From Streptomyces lucensis JCM 4490 (GTDB lineage Bacteria > Actinomycetota > Actinomycetes > Streptomycetales > Streptomycetaceae): a stretch of DNA of 64,000 nt. This document shows, piece by piece, positions 51,057 through 60,373 of the stretch. The first letter of the stretch is position 1, and each line of letters opens with the position of its first letter. Under the pieces are notes generated by a model, which had not been told where the DNA came from, did no database searches, and worked only from the letters and a program-made list of their open reading frames with translations. The stretch spans positions 124,001-188,000 of the forward strand of contig NZ_BMUE01000013.1 of NCBI RefSeq assembly GCF_014650035.1, given 5' to 3'. A program made the position numbers and the translations under genes.

Positions 51057-51833
51057 ATGACCAATGTATCGGTGGCCAAGGAAGACGTGGCCACGTCCGA
51101 CGAACTGGTCGTCCTGAAGAGCGTCAACAAGCACTTCGGCGCGTTGCACGTGCTCCAGGACATCGACCTGACGATCGACCGCGGCGAGGTCGTCGTGGTC
51201 ATCGGGCCCTCCGGGTCCGGGAAGTCGACGCTGTGCCGCACCATCAACCGCCTGGAGACGATCGATTCGGGCGCCATCACCATCGACGGGAAGGCGCTGC
51301 CCCACGAGGGCAAGGAACTGGCCAGGCTGCGTGCCGACGTCGGGATGGTCTTCCAGTCCTTCAACCTCTTCGCGCACAAGACCGTGCTCGAGAACGTGAT
51401 GCTGGGTCAGCTCAAGGTCCGCAAGGCGGACAAGAAGCAGGCCGAGCAGAAGGCGCGGGCGCTGCTCGACCGGGTCGGCGTGGGCACCCAGGCCGACAAG
51501 TACCCGGCCCAGCTGTCCGGCGGCCAGCAGCAGCGCGTCGCGATCGCACGGGCACTGGCGATGGACCCGAAGGTCATGCTCTTCGACGAGCCGACCTCCG
51601 CCCTGGACCCCGAGATGATCAACGAGGTCCTGGAGGTCATGCAGCAGCTCGCCCGTGAGGGCATGACGATGATCGTCGTCACCCACGAGATGGGCTTCGC
51701 GCGATCGGCCGCGAACCGGGTGGTCTTCATGGCGGACGGCCGGATCGTCGAACAGGCCGCGCCCGATCAGTTCTTCAGCAACCCGCGCAGCGACCGGGCC
51801 AAGGACTTCCTGTCCAAGATCCTGCACCACTGA
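51057..51833 (+). CDS. gluA: Glutamate ABC transporter ATP-binding protein
   Basis: A 258-residue ABC ATPase of the polar-amino-acid uptake type. Walker A is GPSGSGKST, the Q-loop VFQSFNLF, the signature LSGGQQQRVAIARAL, and Walker B VMLFDEPTSALDPE, with the switch His in VVTHEMGFA. First gene of gluABCD. It sits on the cytosolic face and powers uptake of glutamate brought by GluB through GluC-GluD. Confidence 0.95.
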   Translation: MTNVSVAKEDVATSDELVVLKSVNKHFGALHVLQDIDLTIDRGEVVVVIGPSGSGKSTLCRTINRLETIDSGAITIDGKALPHEGKELARLRADVGMVFQSFNLFAHKTVLENVMLGQLKVRKADKKQAEQKARALLDRVGVGTQADKYPAQLSGGQQQRVAIARALAMDPKVMLFDEPTSALDPEMINEVLEVMQQLAREGMTMIVVTHEMGFARSAANRVVFMADGRIVEQAAPDQFFSNPRSDRAKDFLSKILHH

Positions 51834-51912
51834 CCGTGCGGGAAGGGCATCCGCACACCCCGGGTCGCCCTTTCACGGACTCGTTCGTCACCACTTCAGA
51901 AGGAAATTCACC

Positions 51913-52749
51913 ATGAAGCTCCGCAAGGTCACCGCCGCCTCGGCCGTCCTGCTCTCCCTGTCCGTGGCCGCCACCGCGTGCGGCGGCGACAAGAAGGACG
52001 ACAAGGGCTCCTCCGGTGGCGGCAACACGATCACCATCGGCATCAAGTTCGACCAGCCGGGCATCGGCCAGAAGACCCCGCAGGGCTACTCGGGCTTCGA
52101 CGTCGACGTGGCCACCTATGTCGCCAAGAAGCTCGGCTACAGCTCGGACCAGATCGAGTGGAAGGAGTCGAAGAGCGCCGACCGCGAGACCATGCTCAAG
52201 CGCGGCGACGTCGACTTCATCGCCGCCTCCTACTCGATCACGCCGGAGCGCCAGAAGCTGGTCGACTTCGCCGGCCCGTACCTGCTCGCCCACCAGGACG
52301 TGCTGGTCCGCGCGGACGACAAGAGCATCAAGTCGGCGGCCGACCTCAACAAGGCGAGGCTCTGCTCCGTCACCGGCTCGACCTCGGCGCAGAACATCAA
52401 GGACACGCTGGCGCCCAAGGCGCAGCTGCAGAAGTACCCGACGTACTCCGCGTGTCTGACCGGCCTGCAGAACAAGGCCATCGACGCCCTCACCACGGAC
52501 GACTCGATCCTCGCCGGTTACGCCTCCCAGGCCCAGTTCAAGGGCAAGTTCAAGCTCGGCGGTCTGAAGATGACCAACGAGAACTACGGCATCGGTGTCA
52601 AGAAGGGCAGCGACCTCAAGGCCAAGATCAACAAGGCCCTGGAGTCGATGGTCTCCGACGGCTCCTGGGATGCGGCCGTGAAGAAGAACTTCGGCCCGGC
52701 CAACTACAAGAACGAGCCGGCGCCGAAGATCGGCGACATCAAGAGCTGA
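51913..52749 (+). CDS. gluB: Glutamate-binding lipoprotein
   Basis: A 278-residue family 3 solute-binding protein with a lipobox (SVAATACGG, Cys23). ITIGIKFDQPGIGQKTPQGYSGFDVDVA, shortened here to its key GFDVDVA, and DFIAASYSITPERQK are typical of glutamate/glutamine binders. AGAAGGA lies before ATG 51913. It lies 79 bases after gluA; a long hairpin follows it before gluC. Confidence 0.94.
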   Translation: MKLRKVTAASAVLLSLSVAATACGGDKKDDKGSSGGGNTITIGIKFDQPGIGQKTPQGYSGFDVDVATYVAKKLGYSSDQIEWKESKSADRETMLKRGDVDFIAASYSITPERQKLVDFAGPYLLAHQDVLVRADDKSIKSAADLNKARLCSVTGSTSAQNIKDTLAPKAQLQKYPTYSACLTGLQNKAIDALTTDDSILAGYASQAQFKGKFKLGGLKMTNENYGIGVKKGSDLKAKINKALESMVSDGSWDAAVKKNFGPANYKNEPAPKIGDIKS

Positions 52750-52755
52750 GGCAAC

Positions 52756-52796
52756 GCCCGGTGGATGCGCCGTCCGTGAGGGCGGCGCATCCGGGC
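52756..52796 (+). promoter_or_regulatory. Intercistronic hairpin between gluB and gluC
   Basis: A long stem (inner arm 52763-52772 with 52783-52792, extended outward by GCCC/GGGC at 52756-52759 and 52793-52796) lies 6 bases after the gluB stop. Such hairpins between binding-protein and permease genes usually stabilise the upstream mRNA or attenuate transcription, giving more binding protein than permease. Confidence 0.7.
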
Positions 52797-52824
52797 ATCC
52801 CTACACGCGAAAGCGCGGGAGATC

Positions 52825-53490
52825 GTGTTCGACTTTCTTGACGACTACGACGTACTGGGCGCCTTCTGGACGACGGTGCAGCTGACGCTGCTGTCCGCCG
52901 TGGGCTCCCTGGTCTGGGGCACCCTGCTGGCCGCCATGCGGGTGGGCCCGGTGCCGTTGATGCGCGGTTTCGGCACCGCCTACGTGAACATCGTGCGGAA
53001 CATTCCGCTCACGGTGATCATCCTGTTCGCCTCGCTCGGCCTGAAGGACACGCTGAGCATCAGCCTGGGTGCCAGTGATGTGGACACGGCCACCTTCCGC
53101 CTGGCGGTGCTCGGGCTGGTCGTCTACACGGCGGCCTTCGTGTGCGAGGCGATCCGGGCCGGCATCAACACCGTGCCCGTCGGCCAGGCGGAGGCCGCGC
53201 GCGCCATCGGCCTGAGCTTCACCCAGGTCCTGTTGCTGGTCGTACTGCCGCAGGCCTTCCGGGCCGCCGTTCTCCCGCTGACCAACGTCCTGATCGCACT
53301 GACGAAGAACACGACGGTGGCAGCCGCGATCGGCGTCGCCGAGGCGGCGCTGCTGATGAAGAACATGGTCGAGAAGGAGGCGCAGCTGCTGCTGATCTCC
53401 GCGATCATCGCGTTCGGCTTCTGTCTCCTGACCCTGCCGACCGGCCTGATCCTCGGCTGGGTGGGCAAGAAGGTGGCGGTGAAGCGATGA
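52825..53490 (+). CDS. gluC: Glutamate ABC transporter permease GluC
   Basis: A 221-residue permease with about five membrane segments and the EAA loop (GQAEAARAIGLSF, then LPQAFR) that docks on the ATPase. Starts at GTG 52825 behind GCGGGAG. Its stop overlaps gluD by ATGA, so the two permeases are made together. Confidence 0.94.
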   Translation: MFDFLDDYDVLGAFWTTVQLTLLSAVGSLVWGTLLAAMRVGPVPLMRGFGTAYVNIVRNIPLTVIILFASLGLKDTLSISLGASDVDTATFRLAVLGLVVYTAAFVCEAIRAGINTVPVGQAEAARAIGLSFTQVLLLVVLPQAFRAAVLPLTNVLIALTKNTTVAAAIGVAEAALLMKNMVEKEAQLLLISAIIAFGFCLLTLPTGLILGWVGKKVAVKR

Positions 53491-54440
53491 GCTCGGTCCT
53501 GTACGACGCCCAGGGGCCCCGCGCCAAGCGGCGCAACATCCTCTACACGGCGCTCTTCCTCGTCGCCATCGCGGCCGCCGGCTGGTGGCTGTACGCGACT
53601 CTCGACGACAAGAACCAGCTCGACTGGGTGTTGTGGAAGCCGTACCTCGGCGGCAGCACAGAGGCGTACTCGACGTACATATGGCCTGGCCTGCAGAACA
53701 CCCTGAAGGCGGCGGCCCTGGCGATGGTCATCGCGCTGCCGCTGGGTGCCGTCCTGGGTATCGCCCGGCTCTCGGACCACGTTTGGGTCCGCGTCCCGGC
53801 CTCGGTCGTGGTCGAGTTCTTCCGCGCGATCCCGGTGCTGGTCCTGATGATCTTCGGCAACGAGCTGTACAGCTCCTACACCGACGTGAGTTCCGACGAC
53901 CGTCCGCTGTACGCGGTCGTCACCGGCCTGGTGCTCTACAACGCGTCGGTGCTCGCGGAGATCGTCCGCGCGGGCATCCTCGCCCTGCCGAAGGGCCAGT
54001 CCGAGGCGGCCATGGCGATCGGCCTGCGCAAGAACCAGGTGATGCGGCTCGTCCTGCTGCCGCAGGCGGTCACCACCATGCTCCCGGCGATCGTGAGCCA
54101 GCTGGTGGTCATCGTGAAGGACACCGCGCTCGGCGGCGCCGTCCTCACCTTCCCCGAACTGCTCTCCTCGGTGAACACCATGAGCAGCTACTACGGCGCC
54201 AACACCATCGCCTCCTTCACGGTGGTGGCCGTGATCTTCCTGGTCATCAACTTCTCGCTCACCTCGTTCGCCGGCTGGCTCGAGGGCCGGCTGCGGCGGC
54301 GGAAGAAGTCGACCGGGGCGGTGCTCGGCGCCCAGGACGTGGCGCACATCGGGGGCACGGCGGCGACCGGGGCCGGAGGCGCCCCCGGGGGCCTGGACCT
54401 CAGCGGTCCCTTCGTCGGCGGCGCCGGCAAGGACGACTGA
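53487..54440 (+). CDS. gluD: Glutamate ABC transporter permease GluD
   Basis: A 317-residue permease with a longer N-terminus, a first membrane segment near residue 20, and the EAA loop GQSEAAMAIGLRKNQVM followed by LPQAV. Overlaps gluC by ATGA. The last 45 residues are a Gly/Ala-rich cytosolic tail. Last gene of the operon, followed by a hairpin. Confidence 0.93.
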   Translation: MSSVLYDAQGPRAKRRNILYTALFLVAIAAAGWWLYATLDDKNQLDWVLWKPYLGGSTEAYSTYIWPGLQNTLKAAALAMVIALPLGAVLGIARLSDHVWVRVPASVVVEFFRAIPVLVLMIFGNELYSSYTDVSSDDRPLYAVVTGLVLYNASVLAEIVRAGILALPKGQSEAAMAIGLRKNQVMRLVLLPQAVTTMLPAIVSQLVVIVKDTALGGAVLTFPELLSSVNTMSSYYGANTIASFTVVAVIFLVINFSLTSFAGWLEGRLRRRKKSTGAVLGAQDVAHIGGTAATGAGGAPGGLDLSGPFVGGAGKDD

Positions 54441-54467
54441 CGGTCATTCAGGTGGCCTGAGGAGGTT

Positions 54468-54497
54468 GGAGGCAGTGGCGTGATCGCCACTGCCTCC
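54468..54497. terminator. Terminator of gluABCD (repeated hairpin sequence)
   Basis: Perfect 12-bp arms (54468-54479 with 54486-54497) and a 6-base loop, 27 bases after the gluD stop. The same 12-bp arms occur at 62567-62596 with a different loop. Confidence 0.9.
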
Positions 54498-54616
54498 ATT
54501 CGCTTGACGCAAACTCTGCCAATGGGTTGCATACGTCGTGTGATCGTGCACCCCGCCCCACCTTCCTGTTCACTTGTCCTCGTCGAGGCATCGTCACGGG
54601 CAGGGGGCGCCGCGTC

Positions 54617-56239
54617 ATGGACCCGGTGATCATCGTCGGAGCGGGGCCCGTCGGGCTCACGCTCGCCCTGGCGCTGGCCCGTCAGGAGGTGCCGGTCGTC
54701 GTCCTGGACGAGGGGCCCGGCAAGGACGAGCCCCGCCCGGCGCGCACGGTGGTGCTGAGCGAGGACACGCTCGCCCTGCTGGATCGGCTGACCGGCGTGA
54801 CGCTCGATCAGCACGGGCTGCGCTGGACCGGATGGCGGTCCATGCGGCGCAAGCAGGTGACCAGCGAGGTCGCTTTCACGGAGGCCGGGCCCGACGCCCC
54901 GCTGCACATCGCCCAGCACGTCCTCACGCACGCCCTGCGCGCCGCCGTCGCCGCCCGGCCGCTGGTGCGGGTGGCCGTGGACAGCCGCCTGGACGCGATC
55001 GAGCAGGAGCGTTCCGGCGTCAGCGCGCGCACACGCGGGCCGCACGGCACCTGGTGGCGCGGCAGCCATCTGGTCGGCTGCGACGGAACCCGTTCCACGG
55101 TTCGCAAGCTCCAGGACATCCGCTTCCCGGGCCGTACGGCGGTGGAGCGGCACGCGGTCGCCACGCTGCGCACGGAACTTCCCTGGGAAGGTCAGGCGCT
55201 GCTCCACCGGACGCCGCCGTGGCGGCAGTCCGGGCCCTCGGCCGCGGAGGTGACCGCCCGCCCCCTCCCGGACGGCGTGTGGCGTCTGGACTGGCTGCTG
55301 CCGCCGGGCAGGGACCTGGTCACGCCCGAGGACCTGGTGGCCCGGGTCCGCGAGACCCTCGCGGGCTGGACCGACGGCACCACACCGGCGTACGACCTGC
55401 TCGACACCGGTGTCCACACCGTGCACCACCGGCTGGCCCGCCGGTGGCGCGCCGGTCGCGTCTTCCTCGCCGGGGACGCGGCCCATCTGCTCGGCGCCTT
55501 CGGCACCCAGGGGCTCGACGAGGGCCTGCGGGACGCCGACAACCTCGCCTGGAAGCTGGCCGCCGCCTGGCACCACGGCCCGCGCGAGGCCCTGCTCGAC
55601 AGCTACCAGGCCGAGCGGCGCGCGGTGGTCGCCGCCCGGCTGCGCGCCGCCGACCAGGTGCTGCCGGTGCTGCGCGGCGGAGGCGGACTGCGTCAGATCA
55701 TGCCGGGCACGGCCCGGGGCCACGACGCGCTGCTCGCGGACGGTCACCTGGGGCGCGGGGCGCTCGGCGCTCCGGGGTCGTACGCCGGATCCCCGCTCGC
55801 GCCGCGGCACCTGGAGGCGGAGATCCCGGTCGGCACCCCGCCCGGGGCGGCCGTCACGGACGTCCGGGTCACGGCGGAGGACGGTTCCTTCGTGCGGTTG
55901 CGCGACCGGCTCGGCCGGGGCGCACTGCTCGTCGTCCTGATCGCGCCGGGCACGGGCGTGTGGGACCGCAAGCACTGGATGTCCGCCGGGGTGATGCCCC
56001 GGCTCGCGGCCGCCGTGACGGCGCTGCCGTACGCCGCCGAGCTGCTGGTCGCCGAGAGTTACCCCGGTGCGCCGGCGCACAGCGTGCTGCTGGTGCGCCC
56101 CGACGGCCATCTGGTCACGGCGCTGAGCGGCGTCCGCCCGGCCGACCTGTACGCGGCGGCCGAGGCCGCGGTGGGCGGCGCGGTGCGGGAGGGGCGGGAG
56201 GAGCGGGAAGAGGCGGAGGCCGGTTCCTGGGCGCGCTGA
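54617..56239 (+). CDS. FAD-dependent aromatic monooxygenase-like protein
   Basis: A 540-residue class A flavoprotein monooxygenase of the phenol/polyketide hydroxylase type. The dinucleotide fold GAGPVGLTLALALA is at residues 8-21, the DG motif is HLVGCDGTRSTVRK, and the FAD/ribityl motif FLAGDAAHLLGAFGTQGLDEGLRDADNLAWK follows. The C-terminal thioredoxin-like domain (GTGVWDRKHW and VLLVRPDGHLVTAL) is present. It probably hydroxylates an aromatic substrate with NAD(P)H and oxygen. No aromatic pathway genes lie nearby, so the substrate is unknown. The ATG at 54617 gives the standard start before the dinucleotide fold. Confidence 0.9.
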   Translation: MDPVIIVGAGPVGLTLALALARQEVPVVVLDEGPGKDEPRPARTVVLSEDTLALLDRLTGVTLDQHGLRWTGWRSMRRKQVTSEVAFTEAGPDAPLHIAQHVLTHALRAAVAARPLVRVAVDSRLDAIEQERSGVSARTRGPHGTWWRGSHLVGCDGTRSTVRKLQDIRFPGRTAVERHAVATLRTELPWEGQALLHRTPPWRQSGPSAAEVTARPLPDGVWRLDWLLPPGRDLVTPEDLVARVRETLAGWTDGTTPAYDLLDTGVHTVHHRLARRWRAGRVFLAGDAAHLLGAFGTQGLDEGLRDADNLAWKLAAAWHHGPREALLDSYQAERRAVVAARLRAADQVLPVLRGGGGLRQIMPGTARGHDALLADGHLGRGALGAPGSYAGSPLAPRHLEAEIPVGTPPGAAVTDVRVTAEDGSFVRLRDRLGRGALLVVLIAPGTGVWDRKHWMSAGVMPRLAAAVTALPYAAELLVAESYPGAPAHSVLLVRPDGHLVTALSGVRPADLYAAAEAAVGGAVREGREEREEAEAGSWAR

Positions 56240-56475
56240 CCGCGCCCCTCAACGCCTCCGTCCACATGGTGACGGTGAGTTGACCCGGGTACGGTCGCGT
56301 GCTGTACTCCGGACCGTGACCGACACCTTTGTGCGCCTGTGGCGGAGGGTCCACATGGACCTCGTCCGCTACGCGGGCTGCGTGTGTCGCCCGTCCTGCT
56401 GATTCGCATCCTCTTCCTTCCCTTTCCGGGCGCCGTCGTGCGCCCGTTCCGCGAACCTTCCTCAGGACGGTGTAC

Positions 56476-57009
56476 GTGTCTGTCTCCCCTGCCCCCGTGT
56501 CCCCTGCCGTCGGATCGGCGCCCACCCAGGCGGACCTCCTCGACTTCGTACGGCGCACCGCGGCCGACGCCGGGCTGATCGCCTCCCTCCCGCTCGACCC
56601 GGAGGGCCGTACCTGGGTGCGGCTGGAGGGACCGGGCGGCAGCGAGGCCTGGCTGATCGGCTGGCCGCCCGGCTCCGGCACGGGCTGGCACGACCACGCC
56701 GATTCGGTCGGCGCCTTCGTCACCGCCTCGGGCGAGCTGACGGAGTACTCCCTCGCCGTCCGTCTCCCGGCCGACGGCTGGAAGACCCTGGAGCTCACCG
56801 AGGACGTCGACCGCGAACGCCGGCTGCCCGCGGGGAAGGGCCGCTCCTTCGGCCGCCACCATGTGCACGAGGTGCTCAACGGCTCCGCCGACCGGCACGC
56901 GGTCTCCGTCCACGCCTACTACCCGCCGCTGCCCCGGATCCGCCGCTTCAGCCGGACGGGTCCGGTCCTGCGCCTGGAGCAGGTCGAACGCCCGGAGGAC
57001 TGGCAGTGA
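56476..57009 (+). CDS. Cysteine dioxygenase-type cupin
   Basis: A 177-residue cupin of the cysteine dioxygenase family, which oxidises cysteine to cysteine sulfinate with iron. The first cupin motif is WHDHADSVGAF, and the later HHVHEVLN supplies the third His. A GTG at 56476 follows AGGACGG; a GTG two codons earlier is also possible. Its stop overlaps the rhodanese start by GTGA, so the two are coupled and probably act together on sulfur: cysteine oxidation and handling of released sulfur. Confidence 0.9.
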   Translation: MSVSPAPVSPAVGSAPTQADLLDFVRRTAADAGLIASLPLDPEGRTWVRLEGPGGSEAWLIGWPPGSGTGWHDHADSVGAFVTASGELTEYSLAVRLPADGWKTLELTEDVDRERRLPAGKGRSFGRHHVHEVLNGSADRHAVSVHAYYPPLPRIRRFSRTGPVLRLEQVERPEDWQ

Positions 57010-57509
57010 GCGGCAGCATGGGCAGCCCACGGGCGGACAGCGAGGAGACGACGGTGAGCGTGACACACGAGGGGCCCTTCGGCGGCGAGCAGCCGACGGG
57101 GGACGCGGCGGGAGGACTGCCCGTCGGCATCGACGAGTTGCTGGAGCGGGTGCGTGCGGGCTACCGGCGCATCGAGGCACGTGAGGCGCACGAGGCGGCG
57201 CGGACCGGTGAGGCACTGCTCGTCGACATCCGGTACGAAGCCCTGCGCAACCGGGACGGGCTGGTCCCGGGAGCCCTCGTCGTCGAACGCAACGAACTGG
57301 AGTGGCGCCTCGACCCGCAGGGCAGCCACCGGGTCCCCCAGGCCACCGGGCACGACCTTCGTGTCGTGGTCGTCTGCAACGAGGGCTACGCCTCCAGCCT
57401 CGCCGCCGCCTCCCTGCACCAGCTGGGCCTGCGCCGGGCGACGGATCTGGTGGGCGGCTTCCAGGCCTGGCGGGCGGCGGGGCTGCCGGTGGAACCGGTG
57501 GCGTCCTGA
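57006..57509 (+). CDS. Rhodanese-like sulfurtransferase
   Basis: A 167-residue single-domain rhodanese. The active-site Cys is in VVCNEGYASS, and LVDIRYEALR and GGFQAWRAAGLPV are the usual flanking elements. It can carry persulfide sulfur. The GTG at 57006 overlaps the cysteine dioxygenase stop, implying a shared role in cysteine catabolism. About 40 residues of hydrophilic leader precede the domain; the true start could be an internal ATG or GTG. Confidence 0.88.
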   Translation: MSGSMGSPRADSEETTVSVTHEGPFGGEQPTGDAAGGLPVGIDELLERVRAGYRRIEAREAHEAARTGEALLVDIRYEALRNRDGLVPGALVVERNELEWRLDPQGSHRVPQATGHDLRVVVVCNEGYASSLAAASLHQLGLRRATDLVGGFQAWRAAGLPVEPVAS

Positions 57510-57615
57510 GCGCGGGACCGGGCTGAGCGCGGGACCGGGCTGACGTCCTGGGCGCGGGGCGAGGCGGACGTCCTGGGTGCGGTTCCGGGCTGAGGTCCTG
57601 GGCGCGGTTCCGGGT
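57509..57615. repeat. Imperfect tandem repeats between rhodanese and permease genes
   Basis: Two 17-bp copies of GCGCGGGACCGGGCTGA, then two or three diverged copies of a roughly 24-bp unit with GTCCTGGG(C/T)GCGGTTCCGGG. All lie in the gap between convergent genes. Probably slippage-derived; a transcription-stopping role is possible but unshown. Confidence 0.7.
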
Positions 57616-57617
57616 GG

Positions 57618-60146
57618 CTATTCCTTCGCCGTGGCCACCGTCACCGCCCGCACCCGCAGGGCCGCTCGGCCGGGCACGGCGGCGGCGACGAGGGCGAGGA
57701 GGCCGGCGACCCCGACGAGGGCGGCGTAGAGCAGGGGCGTGACCGTGGGGGCGGCGTGGCCCGTCATGCCGAGGCTGAAGGCGCTGAGGACGGCGAGGGC
57801 GATACCGCTGCCGAGGGAGGTGGCGAGGAGCAGAACGGACAGCACCTCGGTGCGCAGCAGGCGCAGCACCTGGCGGCGGGTCGCTCCGGCGAGGCGGAGC
57901 AGGGCGAACTCCCGGACACGTTCCGCGACCGACATGGCGAGCGTGTTGACGACGGCGATGGCGGTGAAGGCCAGGACGAGTCCCATGGCCAGGTAGTTGA
58001 CCTCGGCGTTCGTCTGCTGACGTGCGGCCTGGAGGTGGTCGGCGTCGTTCGGCGAAAGGACTTTCAGTCCCGGGAACTCACGCAGTGTGGTCGCGAGTTG
58101 TGTCTGTGTACGAGTCGTGCTCACGAGGACGGAGGAGGCGAGCGGGTTGTCGACGTGGCCGGCCACGAGGTCGTGGGCGAAGGTGAGATCGCCGAAGCCG
58201 AGACCCCGGGCGTAGACGGCGGCGACGGTGAACGTGGCGGGTGTGCCGTCGCCGAGTGTGAGTTTCAGGGTGCTTCCGGGCTTCAGGTGGTGCTGGTCGG
58301 CGGCGAGCGCGCTGACGGCGACGGTGCCGGGGGCCAGCCGGGCGAGGGAGCCGGCCGTGACGTCGGGGTTCCAGTTGCGGGTCAGGCCGGCCGGGGTGAC
58401 GCCCTGCGCGGGGTACTTGTCGAGGCCGACGCGGATCGTGGTGCGGACCACTTCGGTGACGGTGTCGTGCTGGGCGCGCAGCCGCTGTGCGGCCTCGCCG
58501 GGGACGCCCGGTCCCTGGGCGGCGACGACCCAGTCGGCCGTGACCCCCTCGCGGGCCTGGGTGCGGGCGGCCGCGCCGAGCGTGGTCTGGACGAACAGGA
58601 CGGTGCAGGTCATGCCGATGAGCAGGGTGAGGGGGGTGACTACGGAGGCCATGCGGGCGGCGTTGCCACGCAGGTTGGCGGTGGCGAGGCGGCCACCGTG
58701 ACCGGTGAGCCGGAGCGGGCCGGCGAGCAGCAGCGCGGCCGCCCTGACCAGGAGCGGACCGAGCAGGGCGACGGAGGTGGACAGGACCACGACGGCGAGG
58801 AAGGTCACCGGTGTCGACGCGGGCTCGGTGCGCAGGGAGGTGAGGACGACGACGAGGACGGTTCCGCCGGCGAGGAGCAGCAGCCCGGCGGCGATACGGC
58901 CCCAGGCGGGGCGCCGGCCCTCGGCCGCGGTCTCGGCGAGGGCCTCGGCCGGGCGGATCATCGCGACCCTGCGGGAGGCGATGCGGGCCGCGGCCCAGGC
59001 GCCGAGCAGGGTGGCGGCGAGCGCGGCGAACGGCGGGAAGACGCCGACGGTGTGCTGGAGCGTGTCGGGTACGGCGCCCAGAGCGACGAACCGGGAGTAC
59101 AGCCAGCCGCCGAGCGGGAGCCCGAGGAGCGCGCCGGTGGTGCCCGCTGCCGCGCCGACGATCAGAGCCTCACGGCCGAGGAGCCTGCGGATCTGTCCGG
59201 ACGTGGCGGCGATGGCGCGGAGCACGGCGAGTTCACGCCGGCGCTGCTGGACGGTGAGCGCGAAGGTGCCGACGACCACGAGCACGGCCACCAGCAGCGA
59301 GGTGCCGCCCATCGCGCCGCCCATGCTGACCAGCCGGGTGCGGGCGACGGCCGCGTCCAGGAACTCGACGGGTCCGCGGGCGTCGCCGGTGCTGACCTGG
59401 GCGGTGGTGCCGTGCAGCGCCCGCACCGCGGCCTGCCGGACGCGCTCCGGGTCGGCGCCCTTGGCCGGCAGCACGCCGAACGCGCTGACCTGTCCGGGGT
59501 GCGCGGCCAGCCGGCGGGCCTCGGCGGCGGTGAAGAAGAGGGACGTCTGGTGGCGCACGGTGGTGGCGGGGGTGGCGACACCGGTGATCCGGTAGTCGCG
59601 CGGGGCCTGGGTGGACTGGACGGTGAGGCGGTCGCCGGGCCGCAGACGGGCCCGTGCGGCGAGGTCGCTGTCGACGACCACGTCGCCGGCGGCCTTGGGC
59701 GCGGTGCCGCCGGTGAGCCGGTAGGGCGTCAGCGCGGCCGAGTCCCAGGCGTGCCCGTAGGCCGTACGGCCGCCGGTGCCGGCCGGGGTCAGGGGCTGGG
59801 CGATGAAGGTGAGTTCGGGGACGACGCGGGCCACGCCGGGGAGGCGGGCGAGTCTGCCGCGCAGTTCTCCGGGGATCCAGGCACGCTCGGCGATGGGCTT
59901 CGCCTTGTGTTTGACCTTGGTCTTGCCCTTCTTGTGCTTGACCGTGGTCCGGTGGACGTACTGGTCGCCGGAGACGACGACGGGAGCGGCGGCGTAGCGC
60001 TCGGTGGAGATGGTGCCCCGCAGGCCGGTGTCGAGGAGGGTGCCGCAGGCGGTGATCAGTGCCGCCGCGCACATCAGCGCGACGAAGGCGCCGAGAAAAC
60101 CGGCTTTGCGGGCGCGGACGGTGCGGAGGGCGTAGCGCAGCATCAT
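57618..60146 (-). CDS. FtsX-type ABC transporter permease
   Basis: An 842-residue MacB/FtsX-family permease. A first membrane segment (AGFLGAFVALMCAAALITAC) leads into a large extracellular domain with a Lys-rich stretch (VKHKKGKTKVKHKAKP). Then come the first FtsX domain (about 270-400), a central pair of segments, a second extracellular domain, and the second FtsX domain near the C-terminus (AVVNTLAMSVAERVREFALLRLAGA). Such proteins work with an ATPase in antimicrobial-peptide export or signalling. No ATPase gene is next to it, so its partner must be elsewhere. The ATG at 60146 is followed at once by a second ATG. Confidence 0.88.
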   Translation of the reverse strand: MMLRYALRTVRARKAGFLGAFVALMCAAALITACGTLLDTGLRGTISTERYAAAPVVVSGDQYVHRTTVKHKKGKTKVKHKAKPIAERAWIPGELRGRLARLPGVARVVPELTFIAQPLTPAGTGGRTAYGHAWDSAALTPYRLTGGTAPKAAGDVVVDSDLAARARLRPGDRLTVQSTQAPRDYRITGVATPATTVRHQTSLFFTAAEARRLAAHPGQVSAFGVLPAKGADPERVRQAAVRALHGTTAQVSTGDARGPVEFLDAAVARTRLVSMGGAMGGTSLLVAVLVVVGTFALTVQQRRRELAVLRAIAATSGQIRRLLGREALIVGAAAGTTGALLGLPLGGWLYSRFVALGAVPDTLQHTVGVFPPFAALAATLLGAWAAARIASRRVAMIRPAEALAETAAEGRRPAWGRIAAGLLLLAGGTVLVVVLTSLRTEPASTPVTFLAVVVLSTSVALLGPLLVRAAALLLAGPLRLTGHGGRLATANLRGNAARMASVVTPLTLLIGMTCTVLFVQTTLGAAARTQAREGVTADWVVAAQGPGVPGEAAQRLRAQHDTVTEVVRTTIRVGLDKYPAQGVTPAGLTRNWNPDVTAGSLARLAPGTVAVSALAADQHHLKPGSTLKLTLGDGTPATFTVAAVYARGLGFGDLTFAHDLVAGHVDNPLASSVLVSTTRTQTQLATTLREFPGLKVLSPNDADHLQAARQQTNAEVNYLAMGLVLAFTAIAVVNTLAMSVAERVREFALLRLAGATRRQVLRLLRTEVLSVLLLATSLGSGIALAVLSAFSLGMTGHAAPTVTPLLYAALVGVAGLLALVAAAVPGRAALRVRAVTVATAKE

Positions 60147-60288
60147 CGGGGCGGGCTCTCTTCTGTTCTGTTGTACGCGTCGGTCGCGTCGTACGGGGCC
60201 GACCTCGGCGTGCGTGCCGTGGTCCGTGGCGTACGTACAGACTCACCCGTGCGGGGGTGCGGGAGCACTGCGGTGGCCCGGCGTCTCA

Positions 60289-60314
60289 GGCGGGGGGTAA
60301 CCCCACCCTCCGCC
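60289..60314 (-). terminator. Candidate terminator after recX
   Basis: Ten-base arms (60289-60298 with 60305-60314, one mismatch) and a 6-base loop, 60 bases past the recX stop and upstream of the permease gene. Confidence 0.45.
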
Positions 60315-60373
60315 GTCAGGGTCGACGTCCGGCGCCACCGGACGTGCCCGCCCCTGTTCCGCGGATGTGCGTG

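Noticed and set aside
57509..57615. CRISPR-like repeat array
   Set aside because: Repeat units are degenerate, directly abutting and without spacers.
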